DNA from: Lachnospiraceae bacterium
GTDB lineage: Bacteria; Bacillota; Clostridia; Lachnospirales; Lachnospiraceae
Direction of reading: 5' to 3'
DNA length: 5,204 nt
Assembly: GCA_022790905.1 (NCBI GenBank)
Contig: JAAVYC010000221.1
Span: 1 to 5,204, forward strand
Positions 1 to 5,204 of this stretch are shown here, piece by piece. Each line of letters starts with the position of its first letter. Within the stretch, counting starts at the first letter, position 1. Both the position numbers and the translations under genes were made by a program. The notes under the pieces were generated by a model, which was given only the letters and a program-made list of their open reading frames with translations, was not told where the DNA came from and searched no databases.

Positions 1-26
1 ATTAGATTCTCCTCTTTCACTTCCAT
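1..26 (-). CDS. parC: Type IIA DNA topoisomerase subunit A (ParC/GyrA family), 5' end only
   Basis: Only the start of this gene is visible: ATG at 26-24, then codons reading MEVKEENL before the window ends. A near-consensus Shine-Dalgarno, AGGAGGT at 38-32, sits 5 bases upstream and overlaps the TAG stop of the B-subunit gene, leaving a 10-base gap and implying co-transcription and possible translational coupling. The short acidic leader resembles N-termini of clostridial ParC/GyrA proteins, which precede the conserved SYIDYAMSVI segment, not visible here. The A subunit carries the DNA-cleaving tyrosine and would form an A2B2 enzyme with the neighbouring product. The identity rests mainly on gene order (B then A is the standard arrangement), not on sequence. 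The choice of parC over gyrA follows from the paralogue argument for the upstream gene. Confidence 0.72.
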
Positions 27-36
27 GTCCTACCTC

Positions 37-1959
37 CTAGATATCCAATTCCGCATCGCTAGCATGTTCATAGATAAATGCACGCCTTGGCAAAACATCA
101 GAACCCATCAGCATTTCTGTGACATCAGATGCCATTCTCCCATCTTCGATTACCACCTGTTTTAACATTCTGGTATCAGGATCTAGCGTTGTCTCCCAGA
201 GCTGCTGCGCATCCATTTCACCAAGTCCTTTGTATCTTTGCAGCGTAAACGTCCCTTTCTGTCTCTTCCTGTACTTTTCAAGCGCCACATCATCATAGAG
301 GTACTCCTCCTCCCCTTTTGAAGGCATCGCTTTATAGAGCGGCGGCATTGCAAGATAGACATGTCCCTCTAAAATCAGTTCCGGCATAAAACGATAAAAC
401 AGCGTCAAAAGCAGCGTGGAAATATGCGCCCCATCCACATCGGCATCCGCCATAATAATAATCTTATCGTATCTCAATTTACTGATATCAAAATCATTTC
501 CATACCCTTCCGAAAATCCACATCCAAAAGCATTAATCATGGTCTTGATTTCTGCATTGGCAAGAACTTTATCAATCGTTGCCTTTTCCACATTCAAAAT
601 CTTACCGCGAATCGGCAAGATTGCCTGATAATTGCGGTCTCTCGCCGTCTTTGCGGAACCGCCTGCGGAATCTCCCTCCACAATAAAAATCTCACACAAA
701 GAGGCATCTCTGCTCTCACAGTTTGCCAGCTTTCCATTGGAGTCAAACGAAAATTTCTGCTTGGTCAAAAGATTGGTCCTTGCTTTCTCCTCCGTTTTGC
801 GGATTTTCGCCGCACGCTCTGCACAGGAGATCACTGCTTTTAGATCTTCTAGGTTTTTGTCAAAATAGAGCTGTATCTCATCTCCTGTAATCTTTGACGC
901 CGCGCGCGCCGCATCTTGGTTGTCCAATTTCGTTTTTGTCTGCCCCTCAAAACGAGGATCCGGATGTTTGATCGTGATCACTGCCGTCATACCGTTGCGC
1001 ACATCGGCCCCTGTAAAGTTCGCATCTTTTTCTTTTAAAATTCCAAGTTCTCTTGCATACTGATTCAGTACACTCGTCATCACCGTCTTAAATCCCGTGA
1101 TGTGAGTGCCCCCTTCTGCATTGTAAATATTATTGCAAAATCCCAGGATGTTTTCATGAAATTCTGTCGTGTATTGAAACGCCGCCTCCACGGTAATTCC
1201 TTCCATTTCTCCTGTAAAATAAATGACTTCGTGAAGCGTATCACATTTTTTATTTAAATCTTTTACAAAACCGACAATTCCCTCTTCCTCATGAAAGACG
1301 ATGTGTTCCGTTCCCTCCATACGCTTGTCTTCATAGATAATCGTCAATTCTGGATTCAGATAAGCGGTTTCATGCAGACGGCTTTTTACATCGTCCTCTT
1401 TGAATCTGGTCTTCTCAAAGATCTCTGGATCGGGCAAAAAATTGATTTTCGTTCCTGTCTTCTTCGTTTTACCGATCACGGGAAGAAGCCCGTTTTCCAA
1501 TTCCAGTACCGGAATTCCCCTCTCGTATCGGTCGTGATGAATTGCTCCCTCCCTAAAAATCTCTACATCTAGATACACAGAAAGTGCGTTGACCACAGAA
1601 GAACCTACACCGTGCAGACCGCCGCTCGTCTTATACGCTGTATCGTCAAATTTTCCTCCCGCATGCAGCGTTGTAAAGACGAGTCTCGCCGCTGGCATTC
1701 CTTTTTCGTGCATTCCCACCGGAACACCACGGCCATTGTCCTCCACTGTACAAGATCCATCTGCTTCTAATGTCACAGAGATCGTATCACAGTTACCGGC
1801 TAGATGTTCATCCACTGCATTATCTACAATCTCATATATTAAATGATTTAAGCCTTTTCTCGTCACACTGCCGATATACATTCCCGGCCGTTTTCTGACT
1901 GCCTCTAATCCCTCTAATACGGAAATATTCCCGGCATCATATGTTGCTTTCTCTGCCAT
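37..1959 (-). CDS. parE: Type IIA DNA topoisomerase subunit B, ATPase subunit (ParE/GyrB family; probably topoisomerase IV-like)
   Basis: This 640-residue protein is the ATP-hydrolysing subunit of a cytoplasmic type IIA topoisomerase. With its A subunit it passes one duplex through another to decatenate chromosomes or control supercoiling. The GHKL ATPase domain shows E43 and N47 (IYEIVDNAVDE), the D74-NGRG loop and the glycine-rich GGLHGVGSS lid at 113-121. The transducer domain carries the QTKTKL ATP-contact loop at 340-345. The TOPRIM domain has EGDSAGG at 428-434 and DADVD at 505-509, which bind Mg2+. The C-terminal piece has RYKGLGEM at 575-582. Length fits the family without the proteobacterial GyrB insert, and no key residue is missing. 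The ATG at 1959 gives the standard N-terminus, with a modest AAAGGA (1976-1971) 11 bases upstream. The gene sits outside an origin cluster and is followed at once by an A subunit, so I favour the ParE-like paralogue; automated annotation may call it GyrB. Confidence 0.9.
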   Translation of the reverse strand: MAEKATYDAGNISVLEGLEAVRKRPGMYIGSVTRKGLNHLIYEIVDNAVDEHLAGNCDTISVTLEADGSCTVEDNGRGVPVGMHEKGMPAARLVFTTLHAGGKFDDTAYKTSGGLHGVGSSVVNALSVYLDVEIFREGAIHHDRYERGIPVLELENGLLPVIGKTKKTGTKINFLPDPEIFEKTRFKEDDVKSRLHETAYLNPELTIIYEDKRMEGTEHIVFHEEEGIVGFVKDLNKKCDTLHEVIYFTGEMEGITVEAAFQYTTEFHENILGFCNNIYNAEGGTHITGFKTVMTSVLNQYARELGILKEKDANFTGADVRNGMTAVITIKHPDPRFEGQTKTKLDNQDAARAASKITGDEIQLYFDKNLEDLKAVISCAERAAKIRKTEEKARTNLLTKQKFSFDSNGKLANCESRDASLCEIFIVEGDSAGGSAKTARDRNYQAILPIRGKILNVEKATIDKVLANAEIKTMINAFGCGFSEGYGNDFDISKLRYDKIIIMADADVDGAHISTLLLTLFYRFMPELILEGHVYLAMPPLYKAMPSKGEEEYLYDDVALEKYRKRQKGTFTLQRYKGLGEMDAQQLWETTLDPDTRMLKQVVIEDGRMASDVTEMLMGSDVLPRRAFIYEHASDAELDI

Positions 1960-1970
1960 TTCTCACACTT

Positions 1971-1976
1971 TCCTTT
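1971..1976 (-). promoter_or_regulatory. Ribosome binding site of the topoisomerase B-subunit gene
   Basis: AAAGGA lies 11 bases before the ATG at 1959, within a purine-rich run on the minus strand. The spacing is longer and the match weaker than the AGGAGGT in front of the downstream A-subunit gene. The two subunits may therefore be initiated with different efficiency. This is the only plausible Shine-Dalgarno near the family-conserved start. Confidence 0.5.
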
Positions 1977-2007
1977 CCCTATGCGGTGCACTGATCTACT
2001 CATATGC

Positions 2008-2048
2008 ACTAGCTGATTCCCATATTCAGACAGTATAGCACAGCTAGT
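2008..2048. repeat. 8-bp inverted repeat straddling the topoisomerase promoter
   Basis: ACTAGCTG at 2008-2015 is the exact reverse complement of CAGCTAGT at 2041-2048, with 25 bases between. The arms bracket the -10 element and the predicted start near 2025. One arm lies in the -35/-10 spacer and the other in the early transcribed region. This geometry suits an operator, but a chance pair of this size in a 380-base spacer is possible. No regulator can be named. Confidence 0.3.
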
Positions 2049-2061
2049 TTGGGATTTTCAA
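2032..2061 (-). promoter_or_regulatory. Probable sigma-A promoter of the topoisomerase B-A operon (extended -10)
   Basis: Read on the minus strand, TTGAAA (2061-2056) and TATACT (2037-2032) are separated by 18 bases. The -10 is preceded by TGC, giving the extended TGnTATACT form. Transcription would start near 2025, leaving an untranslated leader of about 65 bases before the ATG at 1959. The promoter lies downstream of the kinase-regulator pair and its hairpin, so the topoisomerase genes are likely a separate unit. Called by eye from consensus match. Confidence 0.62.
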
Positions 2062-2064
2062 TAT

Positions 2065-2145
2065 AAAAAAAGCGCACGTCAAGACGCACACTCGCACCAA
2101 AACACGATTGCGCCAGCTGCCATTTTCCTTATGCGCACAGCGCAC
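2065..2145 (-). repeat. GTGCG repeat cluster ending in a T7 tract; possible weak terminator or structured leader
   Basis: On the minus strand GTGCG occurs five times (2145-2141, 2138-2134, 2097-2093, 2089-2085, 2077-2073). The last copy runs into seven T's at 2071-2065. The first two copies form a small hairpin, TGCGC-TGT-GCGCA (2144-2132). GGCGCA near 2114-2109 can pair with more than one downstream TGCG copy, including the one next to the T tract. A Rho-independent terminator for read-through from the regulator gene is possible, but the stem is interrupted and short. It could also be a set of protein sites. Confidence 0.3.
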
Positions 2146-2151
2146 TTTTCT

Positions 2152-2180
2152 ATTTTACTCTCTCTAAAGGGGATGTTCAA
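2152..2180 (-). promoter_or_regulatory. Possible second minus-strand promoter upstream of the topoisomerase operon
   Basis: On the minus strand TTGAAC (2180-2175) and TAAAAT (2157-2152) are exactly 17 bases apart, with a start expected near 2145. The -10 matches five of six consensus bases and the -35 four of six, with no extended -10. It would transcribe the GTGCG cluster and either stop at the T7 tract near 2065 or continue into the topoisomerase genes. In this AT-rich spacer a chance match is quite possible. Confidence 0.3.
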
Positions 2181-2243
2181 AGAAAAAGACAAATCCAAAA
2201 GAAAAAAGAGATCGTTGTGATCTCGTCGGTTGTGTGATATAAT
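2178..2243 (+). promoter_or_regulatory. Strong plus-strand promoter with A-rich upstream tract and extended -10
   Basis: TTGTGA (2215-2220) and a perfect TATAAT (2238-2243) are separated by exactly 17 bases, and TGA before the -10 makes an extended TGnTATAAT. Upstream, 2178-2212 is a purine-rich, mostly A tract on the same strand, placed like an UP element. Together these look like the promoter of a stable RNA. It faces away from the topoisomerase genes and towards the 3' end of the regulator gene. Transcription would begin near 2250. No protein gene follows, only the hairpin and T tract about 100 bases on. Confidence 0.6.
2208..2224. promoter_or_regulatory. Dyad GAGATC-N5-GATCTC centred on the plus-strand -35
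   Basis: GAGATC at 2208-2213 is the exact reverse complement of GATCTC at 2219-2224, with a five-base centre. The -35 hexamer at 2215-2220 lies within it. A dimeric regulator bound here would cover the -35 and block polymerase. The perfect symmetry and position are what the sequence shows; the operator role is inference, and the protein is unknown. Confidence 0.35.
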
Positions 2244-2249
2244 CTTGAC

Positions 2250-2349
2250 GTTGCTGATAGCGATAAATTCCGATTCGTCTATCTCAAAACTGAGTAAGTA
2301 TCCAGAACCCAACAGCGGTAAACCTATCACAGGTTTACCGCTATTTTTT
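2250..2349 (+). ncRNA. Predicted small RNA of about 100 nt, convergent with the regulator gene; family not recognised
   Basis: The span from the predicted start (about 2250) to the end of the T6 tract (2349) has a strong promoter at one end and an intrinsic terminator at the other. It contains no ATG and no Shine-Dalgarno-led frame, so it looks non-coding. A 5' hairpin is possible: GATAG-CGA (2256-2263) with TCG-CTATC (2275-2277, 2279-2283) around an 11-base loop and one bulged T. The first four bases, GTTG (2250-2253), can pair with CAAC (2310-2313), closing the 5' domain right beside the terminator stem at 2314. About 2295-2309 stays mostly single-stranded and includes CCAGAACCC. It does not match 4.5S/SRP RNA, 6S, tmRNA or any riboswitch core I know. 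Its last seven bases overlap the 3' end of the regulator gene in antisense. Existence is inferred from promoter and terminator only. Confidence 0.5.
2314..2349. terminator. Rho-independent terminator, perfect 12-bp stem, shared by convergent transcripts
   Basis: AGCGGTAAACCT (2314-2325) pairs without mismatch with AGGTTTACCGCT (2331-2342) around the loop ATCAC. On the plus strand the stem is followed by A and then six T's (2344-2349), a canonical intrinsic terminator for RNA started near 2250. On the minus strand the stem begins inside the TAG stop codon (2343-2341) of the regulator gene. What follows there is GTTGGGTTC, a poor U tract, so termination of the kinase-regulator mRNA would be weaker, or the hairpin may mainly protect its 3' end. 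Confidence 0.85.
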
Positions 2350-3414
2350 GTAATTCAGATAATCCCTCACCATACATGCTACTTTAAATTTTATGGCATC
2401 CTCAAATTTTCGCACATCAAGTCCAACCGCCTTTTCAATCCGCTCTAACCGATAGACCAATGTATTTCTGTGAAGATACATCTGTCTTGCTGTCTCAGAA
2501 ATATTCAGGTTATTGTCAAAAAATCTCTGTGCCGCAAAAAAATCTTCCTCATTCAATAACTCCTCTTTTCCCGCAAAAATTTCCTCCACAAATTTCTCAC
2601 AGAGATCCTCCGGCATGCGATAGATCAACCTTCCGATTCCCAACCTGTCGAACGAAAAAATCGAATTTTGTCCATAAAAAATTTTGCCGACCTCCAACGC
2701 CATCTGTGCCTCCCCATAGGAACGCGGTAACTCCAAAAGGCTCTTCGCCTTTCTTCCATATCCAATCGAAATCTGCTGCATCGCCTCAGATTGTACATTG
2801 TCGGAAATCATTCTCGCAAGGCTTTCTAATTCTTCTAAATGCTCCATCTCCTGTGTATCTTTTACCAAAACAATTCCCTGTTCCCCCATCTCAATCACAA
2901 AGTCCTGTTCGCGATTTAAACAGAGATTTCGCAGTGTCTCTATACAGGCCGGATCTCTTTTTTTTGCAGCCCGAATCACATAGACCACCCACTCGGAATC
3001 TGGAATACGCATCTTTTTCGCCTGATCATGCAATGTCTCCTCTCCGATATTTTCACAGAGCACCTGCCGTAAAAAGCTACTTTTATTTGTGCGCCACGCC
3101 TCTGCCTCAATCAGGTTTCGAAATTGACATACCGCAAGTCTTCCCACCATATGTGACTCTTCTACCAAAGCCTTTACTACTAGAACATAATCCTCCTCCG
3201 TCTGCGTTGCCGGTACCCGAAAAAAGTGAAATCCCTCCCGCGTCAGCATATCCGCATCGAGTGCAAAAAACTGACACACTTTTTTATCAAGATCTTCTAA
3301 TATCTGAAATGTAGATGCCAATAATTTTCCTTCTCCTGTATATACCGCGCCCTCTATTCTGGAAATTTCTCGAATCTCTGTCAATGCTTTTTCTAACTTT
3401 TGACTCAGTGACAT
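2341..3414 (-). CDS. CdaR/PucR-family transcriptional regulator with C-terminal helix-turn-helix
   Basis: This 357-residue cytoplasmic protein has the layout of CdaR/PucR-type regulators. The C-terminus, about 291-352, is the PucR-type helix-turn-helix: FFDNNLNISETARQMYLHRN leads into TLVYRLERIEKAVGLDV, the family's recognition-helix signature. The middle, about 130-255, matches the GGDEF-like CdaR domain (SIGYGRKAKSL and the SYGEAQMALEVG segment), which lacks cyclase motifs. The N-terminal 1-110 would be the sensing part and resembles no ligand domain clearly enough to name; a sugar-diacid ligand should not be assumed. No transmembrane segment or receiver domain is seen. The ATG at 3414 has AGAGG (3425-3421) six bases upstream and lies 11 bases after the kinase stop, so the two genes are one operon. 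Founding family members respond to sugar diacids or purines; the target here is unknown. Confidence 0.88.
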   Translation of the reverse strand: MSLSQKLEKALTEIREISRIEGAVYTGEGKLLASTFQILEDLDKKVCQFFALDADMLTREGFHFFRVPATQTEEDYVLVVKALVEESHMVGRLAVCQFRNLIEAEAWRTNKSSFLRQVLCENIGEETLHDQAKKMRIPDSEWVVYVIRAAKKRDPACIETLRNLCLNREQDFVIEMGEQGIVLVKDTQEMEHLEELESLARMISDNVQSEAMQQISIGYGRKAKSLLELPRSYGEAQMALEVGKIFYGQNSIFSFDRLGIGRLIYRMPEDLCEKFVEEIFAGKEELLNEEDFFAAQRFFDNNLNISETARQMYLHRNTLVYRLERIEKAVGLDVRKFEDAIKFKVACMVRDYLNYKK

Positions 3415-3425
3415 TTTCTTCCTCT

Positions 3426-5204
3426 CTACAATTCTAAAAGCTGTAATGCCTGTTCGTATTCAAACTCTTCTAACAATTCTTTGATTTTTCGCAACTCCTG
3501 GGATTGTTCCTCATTGGCTCCCCGCTCTAAAAGTTCATCAATCATATCTACAGCTTCCTCTTCCTCATATTGCTGAACCCATTCCGCTAATTTCCCTTTC
3601 TGGCTCGAAAATTCTTCTGCATCGATTCCTGGTCCCTGCTCTTTTTCTGTCTCCTGTATCTCGATTCTATCTATCAGACAACAAATTCCTCTCTCTGTCG
3701 TGCTCCAGATGACATCCAATTCTTTTTCTCTTTCGCGCAAATAATCCAAATTTCCATTAATTCCCTGCTCTTCACATTCCTCCGCGACCGCACTCAATTT
3801 CCTGCTTCCCAGCAGTGCCCCATTGCTTTTGAGTGAATGCACCTGTATCGTATACCCATCGGTATCCCCCTCTGCCAACATTTTTTTCATCAATTCTCTT
3901 CTTTGAACCGAGTTTTTCAGAAAAATCTTTGCCGCTTCTAGATATTGATCAAAATCACCGCCCAGATACGAAAGTCCCTCGTCTAAATCAACCTCATACT
4001 GTAACAATTCTTCCCTGATATTTCCGAGATCTTTCTCCTCATTTTCCTGCTCCTGCTTTTGCGCCACATCCTGCTTTATAATCTTCTCCTCCGGGAGATA
4101 TTCCAGTAGTACCTGCTCTAACTTTTCTGCTTTCACAGGTTTTGGCAGATATCCCTCAAAACCAGCCTCCAGATATTTTTGCTCCGAACCAACTGTCGCG
4201 TTCGCCGTCAATGCAATCATCGGCGTATCTGCATTTTGGTTCTCATCGCTTTGACGGATTCTTCTCATGGTCTCAATTCCATCCATCTGTGGCATCATAT
4301 GGTCCATAAAGATCAAGTCATATCGCACTTTTTTCACTATCTCCAAAGCTTCCATACCGCTCAGTGCCAAATCCACCTGTATTTTCGTCTTCTTTAAAAA
4401 TCCTTTAAAGACTTCTAGATTCATAGAGTTATCATCTACCGCCAGCAATTTTACTTCGGGCGCCGTAAAAGAAGCTCGATATTTCTTTCTCTCTCCTCTT
4501 GATTTCACATTGCTCCCCTGAAAATTTGCCGCCGTCCAATCATATACTTGCTGCGGAATATCCAGATAGACCGTTGTTCCTTTTCCGTATTCACTCTCAA
4601 TAGAGATCCCCCCTCGCATAAGCTCCAAAAGGCGGTAAGCAATTGTCATGCCGAGTCCAGTTCCCTCAATATTTCGATTATTCTCGATATCTAGCCGCTG
4701 AAAAGCCTCAAAGATATTTCCGATCTCTTCCTCTCTCATTCCGATTCCAGTATCACTGATCGAACTCTTGATTAAAATTTCATCCTCTTTTGTCTTTTCC
4801 CATTCTACGTGGAATGTAATCTTTCCTTTCTGTGTATATTTTACGGCATTATTCAAAATATTAATCCAGACTTGTTTGACGCGCAATTCATCTCCAAAAA
4901 GTCCATTCGGCAAATCTTTTGCAAATTCCAAGTTCAACTCCAATCCCTTTTCTTCTGCCTTAACTCTTACAATATTGACAAGATCGCGCATCACTGTGTT
5001 CATCTCATATTCTACAGGGAAAATCTCCACTCTCCCCGCCTCTATTTTAGAGATATCCAAAATATCTTCGATCAACGATAAGAGCGTATGCCCCGCTCTT
5101 TCGATGTTATTTGCATATTCCAAAATTTCTTCCTGTTCACACTCTCGCAAAATCATCTCATTCATTCCCAGCACGGCATTCATCGGCGTGCGAATCTCAT
5201 GGGA
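3426..5204 (-). CDS. Hybrid sensor histidine kinase (HisKA-HATPase-REC-HPt), 5' truncated by the window edge
   Basis: The reading frame is open to the window edge, so the N-terminal sensor region is missing; ATG at 5183 is internal to the His box and not a real start. Numbering the first visible codon as 1, SHEIRTPMN gives phospho-accepting H2 of the dimerisation domain. The ATPase domain has N118/N119 (NNAVKYT), D151-TGIGM and GTGLGM at 181-186. A receiver domain spans about 250-370 with D257/D258, phospho-acceptor D301 (FMDHMMP), T333 and K355. An HPt domain follows at about 405-490 with H456 in HSLKSN. All catalytic residues are present, so a full His-Asp-His relay is possible. A Glu-rich helical tail of about 100 residues ends the protein. 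Signal, membrane topology and final response regulator cannot be seen. The next gene, 11 bases on, is a regulator without a receiver domain. Confidence 0.93.
   Translation of the reverse strand, partial: SHEIRTPMNAVLGMNEMILRECEQEEILEYANNIERAGHTLLSLIEDILDISKIEAGRVEIFPVEYEMNTVMRDLVNIVRVKAEEKGLELNLEFAKDLPNGLFGDELRVKQVWINILNNAVKYTQKGKITFHVEWEKTKEDEILIKSSISDTGIGMREEEIGNIFEAFQRLDIENNRNIEGTGLGMTIAYRLLELMRGGISIESEYGKGTTVYLDIPQQVYDWTAANFQGSNVKSRGERKKYRASFTAPEVKLLAVDDNSMNLEVFKGFLKKTKIQVDLALSGMEALEIVKKVRYDLIFMDHMMPQMDGIETMRRIRQSDENQNADTPMIALTANATVGSEQKYLEAGFEGYLPKPVKAEKLEQVLLEYLPEEKIIKQDVAQKQEQENEEKDLGNIREELLQYEVDLDEGLSYLGGDFDQYLEAAKIFLKNSVQRRELMKKMLAEGDTDGYTIQVHSLKSNGALLGSRKLSAVAEECEEQGINGNLDYLREREKELDVIWSTTERGICCLIDRIEIQETEKEQGPGIDAEEFSSQKGKLAEWVQQYEEEEAVDMIDELLERGANEEQSQELRKIKELLEEFEYEQALQLLEL

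Noticed and set aside
424..868. Overlapping plus-strand frames opposite the topoisomerase TOPRIM and transducer region
   Set aside because: They are shadows of a highly conserved gene, with no ribosome sites or recognisable products.
2079..2330. An 83-codon minus-strand frame in the intergenic region
   Set aside because: Its GTG start lies in the terminator loop without a ribosome site, the composition looks random, and it runs across the plus-strand promoter and dyad. Only its last 14 codons, from the internal ATG at 2123, are mentioned, as part of a low-confidence finding.
2250..2349. Known RNA families (4.5S/SRP RNA, tRNA, purine, c-di-GMP or fluoride riboswitch) for the small RNA
   Set aside because: No GGAA-tetraloop core, no tRNA T-arm sequence, and no riboswitch core sequences were found, and no gene follows in the same direction for a riboswitch to control.
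2230..2448. A 72-codon plus-strand frame over the predicted small RNA
   Set aside because: Its TTG start lies upstream of the -10 box, so it would not be on the predicted transcript, and it crosses the terminator into antisense of the regulator gene.
2460..3314. A 284-codon open frame on the plus strand, fully antisense to the regulator gene
   Set aside because: It is Pro/Ser-rich with no domain signature, has no Shine-Dalgarno at its ATG and no promoter, and mirrors codon bias of the real gene. The minus-strand frame has clear family motifs throughout.
5181..5183. ATG at 5183 as the start of the histidine kinase
   Set aside because: The frame continues upstream to the window edge and encodes the conserved His box; the ATG is the Met of RTPMN, so the true start lies outside the window.
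1..5204. CRISPR arrays, insertion sequences, phage or attachment sites, tRNA/rRNA genes
   Set aside because: No spaced direct repeats of CRISPR type, no transposase frame with terminal repeats, and no structural RNA signatures were seen on either strand.

Overview
The window reads as chromosome from a low-to-moderate GC Firmicute. The type of the gyrase-like B subunit, the CdaR/PucR-type regulator and the hybrid kinase together suggest a gut-type Clostridia member, most likely Lachnospiraceae. That placement is inferred from protein style; there is no rRNA or other direct marker. All protein genes lie on the minus strand, so in transcription order the layout runs from high to low coordinates.

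Transcription enters from beyond position 5204 inside a large hybrid sensor histidine kinase, cut by the window edge two residues before its phospho-accepting His. It carries HisKA, HATPase, receiver and HPt modules and an acidic helical tail. Eleven bases downstream of its stop, with its own Shine-Dalgarno, comes a 357-residue CdaR/PucR-type DNA-binding regulator. The two form an apparent signalling operon. A perfect 12-bp hairpin follows the regulator's stop codon.

A 381-base intergenic region (1960-2340) is the densest non-coding part. It holds a strong-looking plus-strand promoter (A-rich upstream tract, -35, 17-bp spacer, extended -10). This promoter points at the same 12-bp hairpin, which on the plus strand is followed by six T's, so it predicts an RNA of about 100 nt convergent with the regulator gene. 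It also holds a minus-strand extended -10 promoter for the topoisomerase genes, a possible second minus-strand promoter, and a cluster of GTGCG repeats beside a T7 tract.

Positions 1959 to 1 hold a type IIA topoisomerase B subunit (GyrB/ParE family, 640 residues) and the first nine codons of the next gene, almost certainly the matching A subunit (ParC/GyrA family). The setting is not the dnaA-dnaN-recF-gyrB origin cluster, so I favour the topoisomerase IV-like paralogue (ParE/ParC). The protein genes are family-typical. The most interesting unexplained element is the predicted small RNA and its promoter at about 2178-2349.
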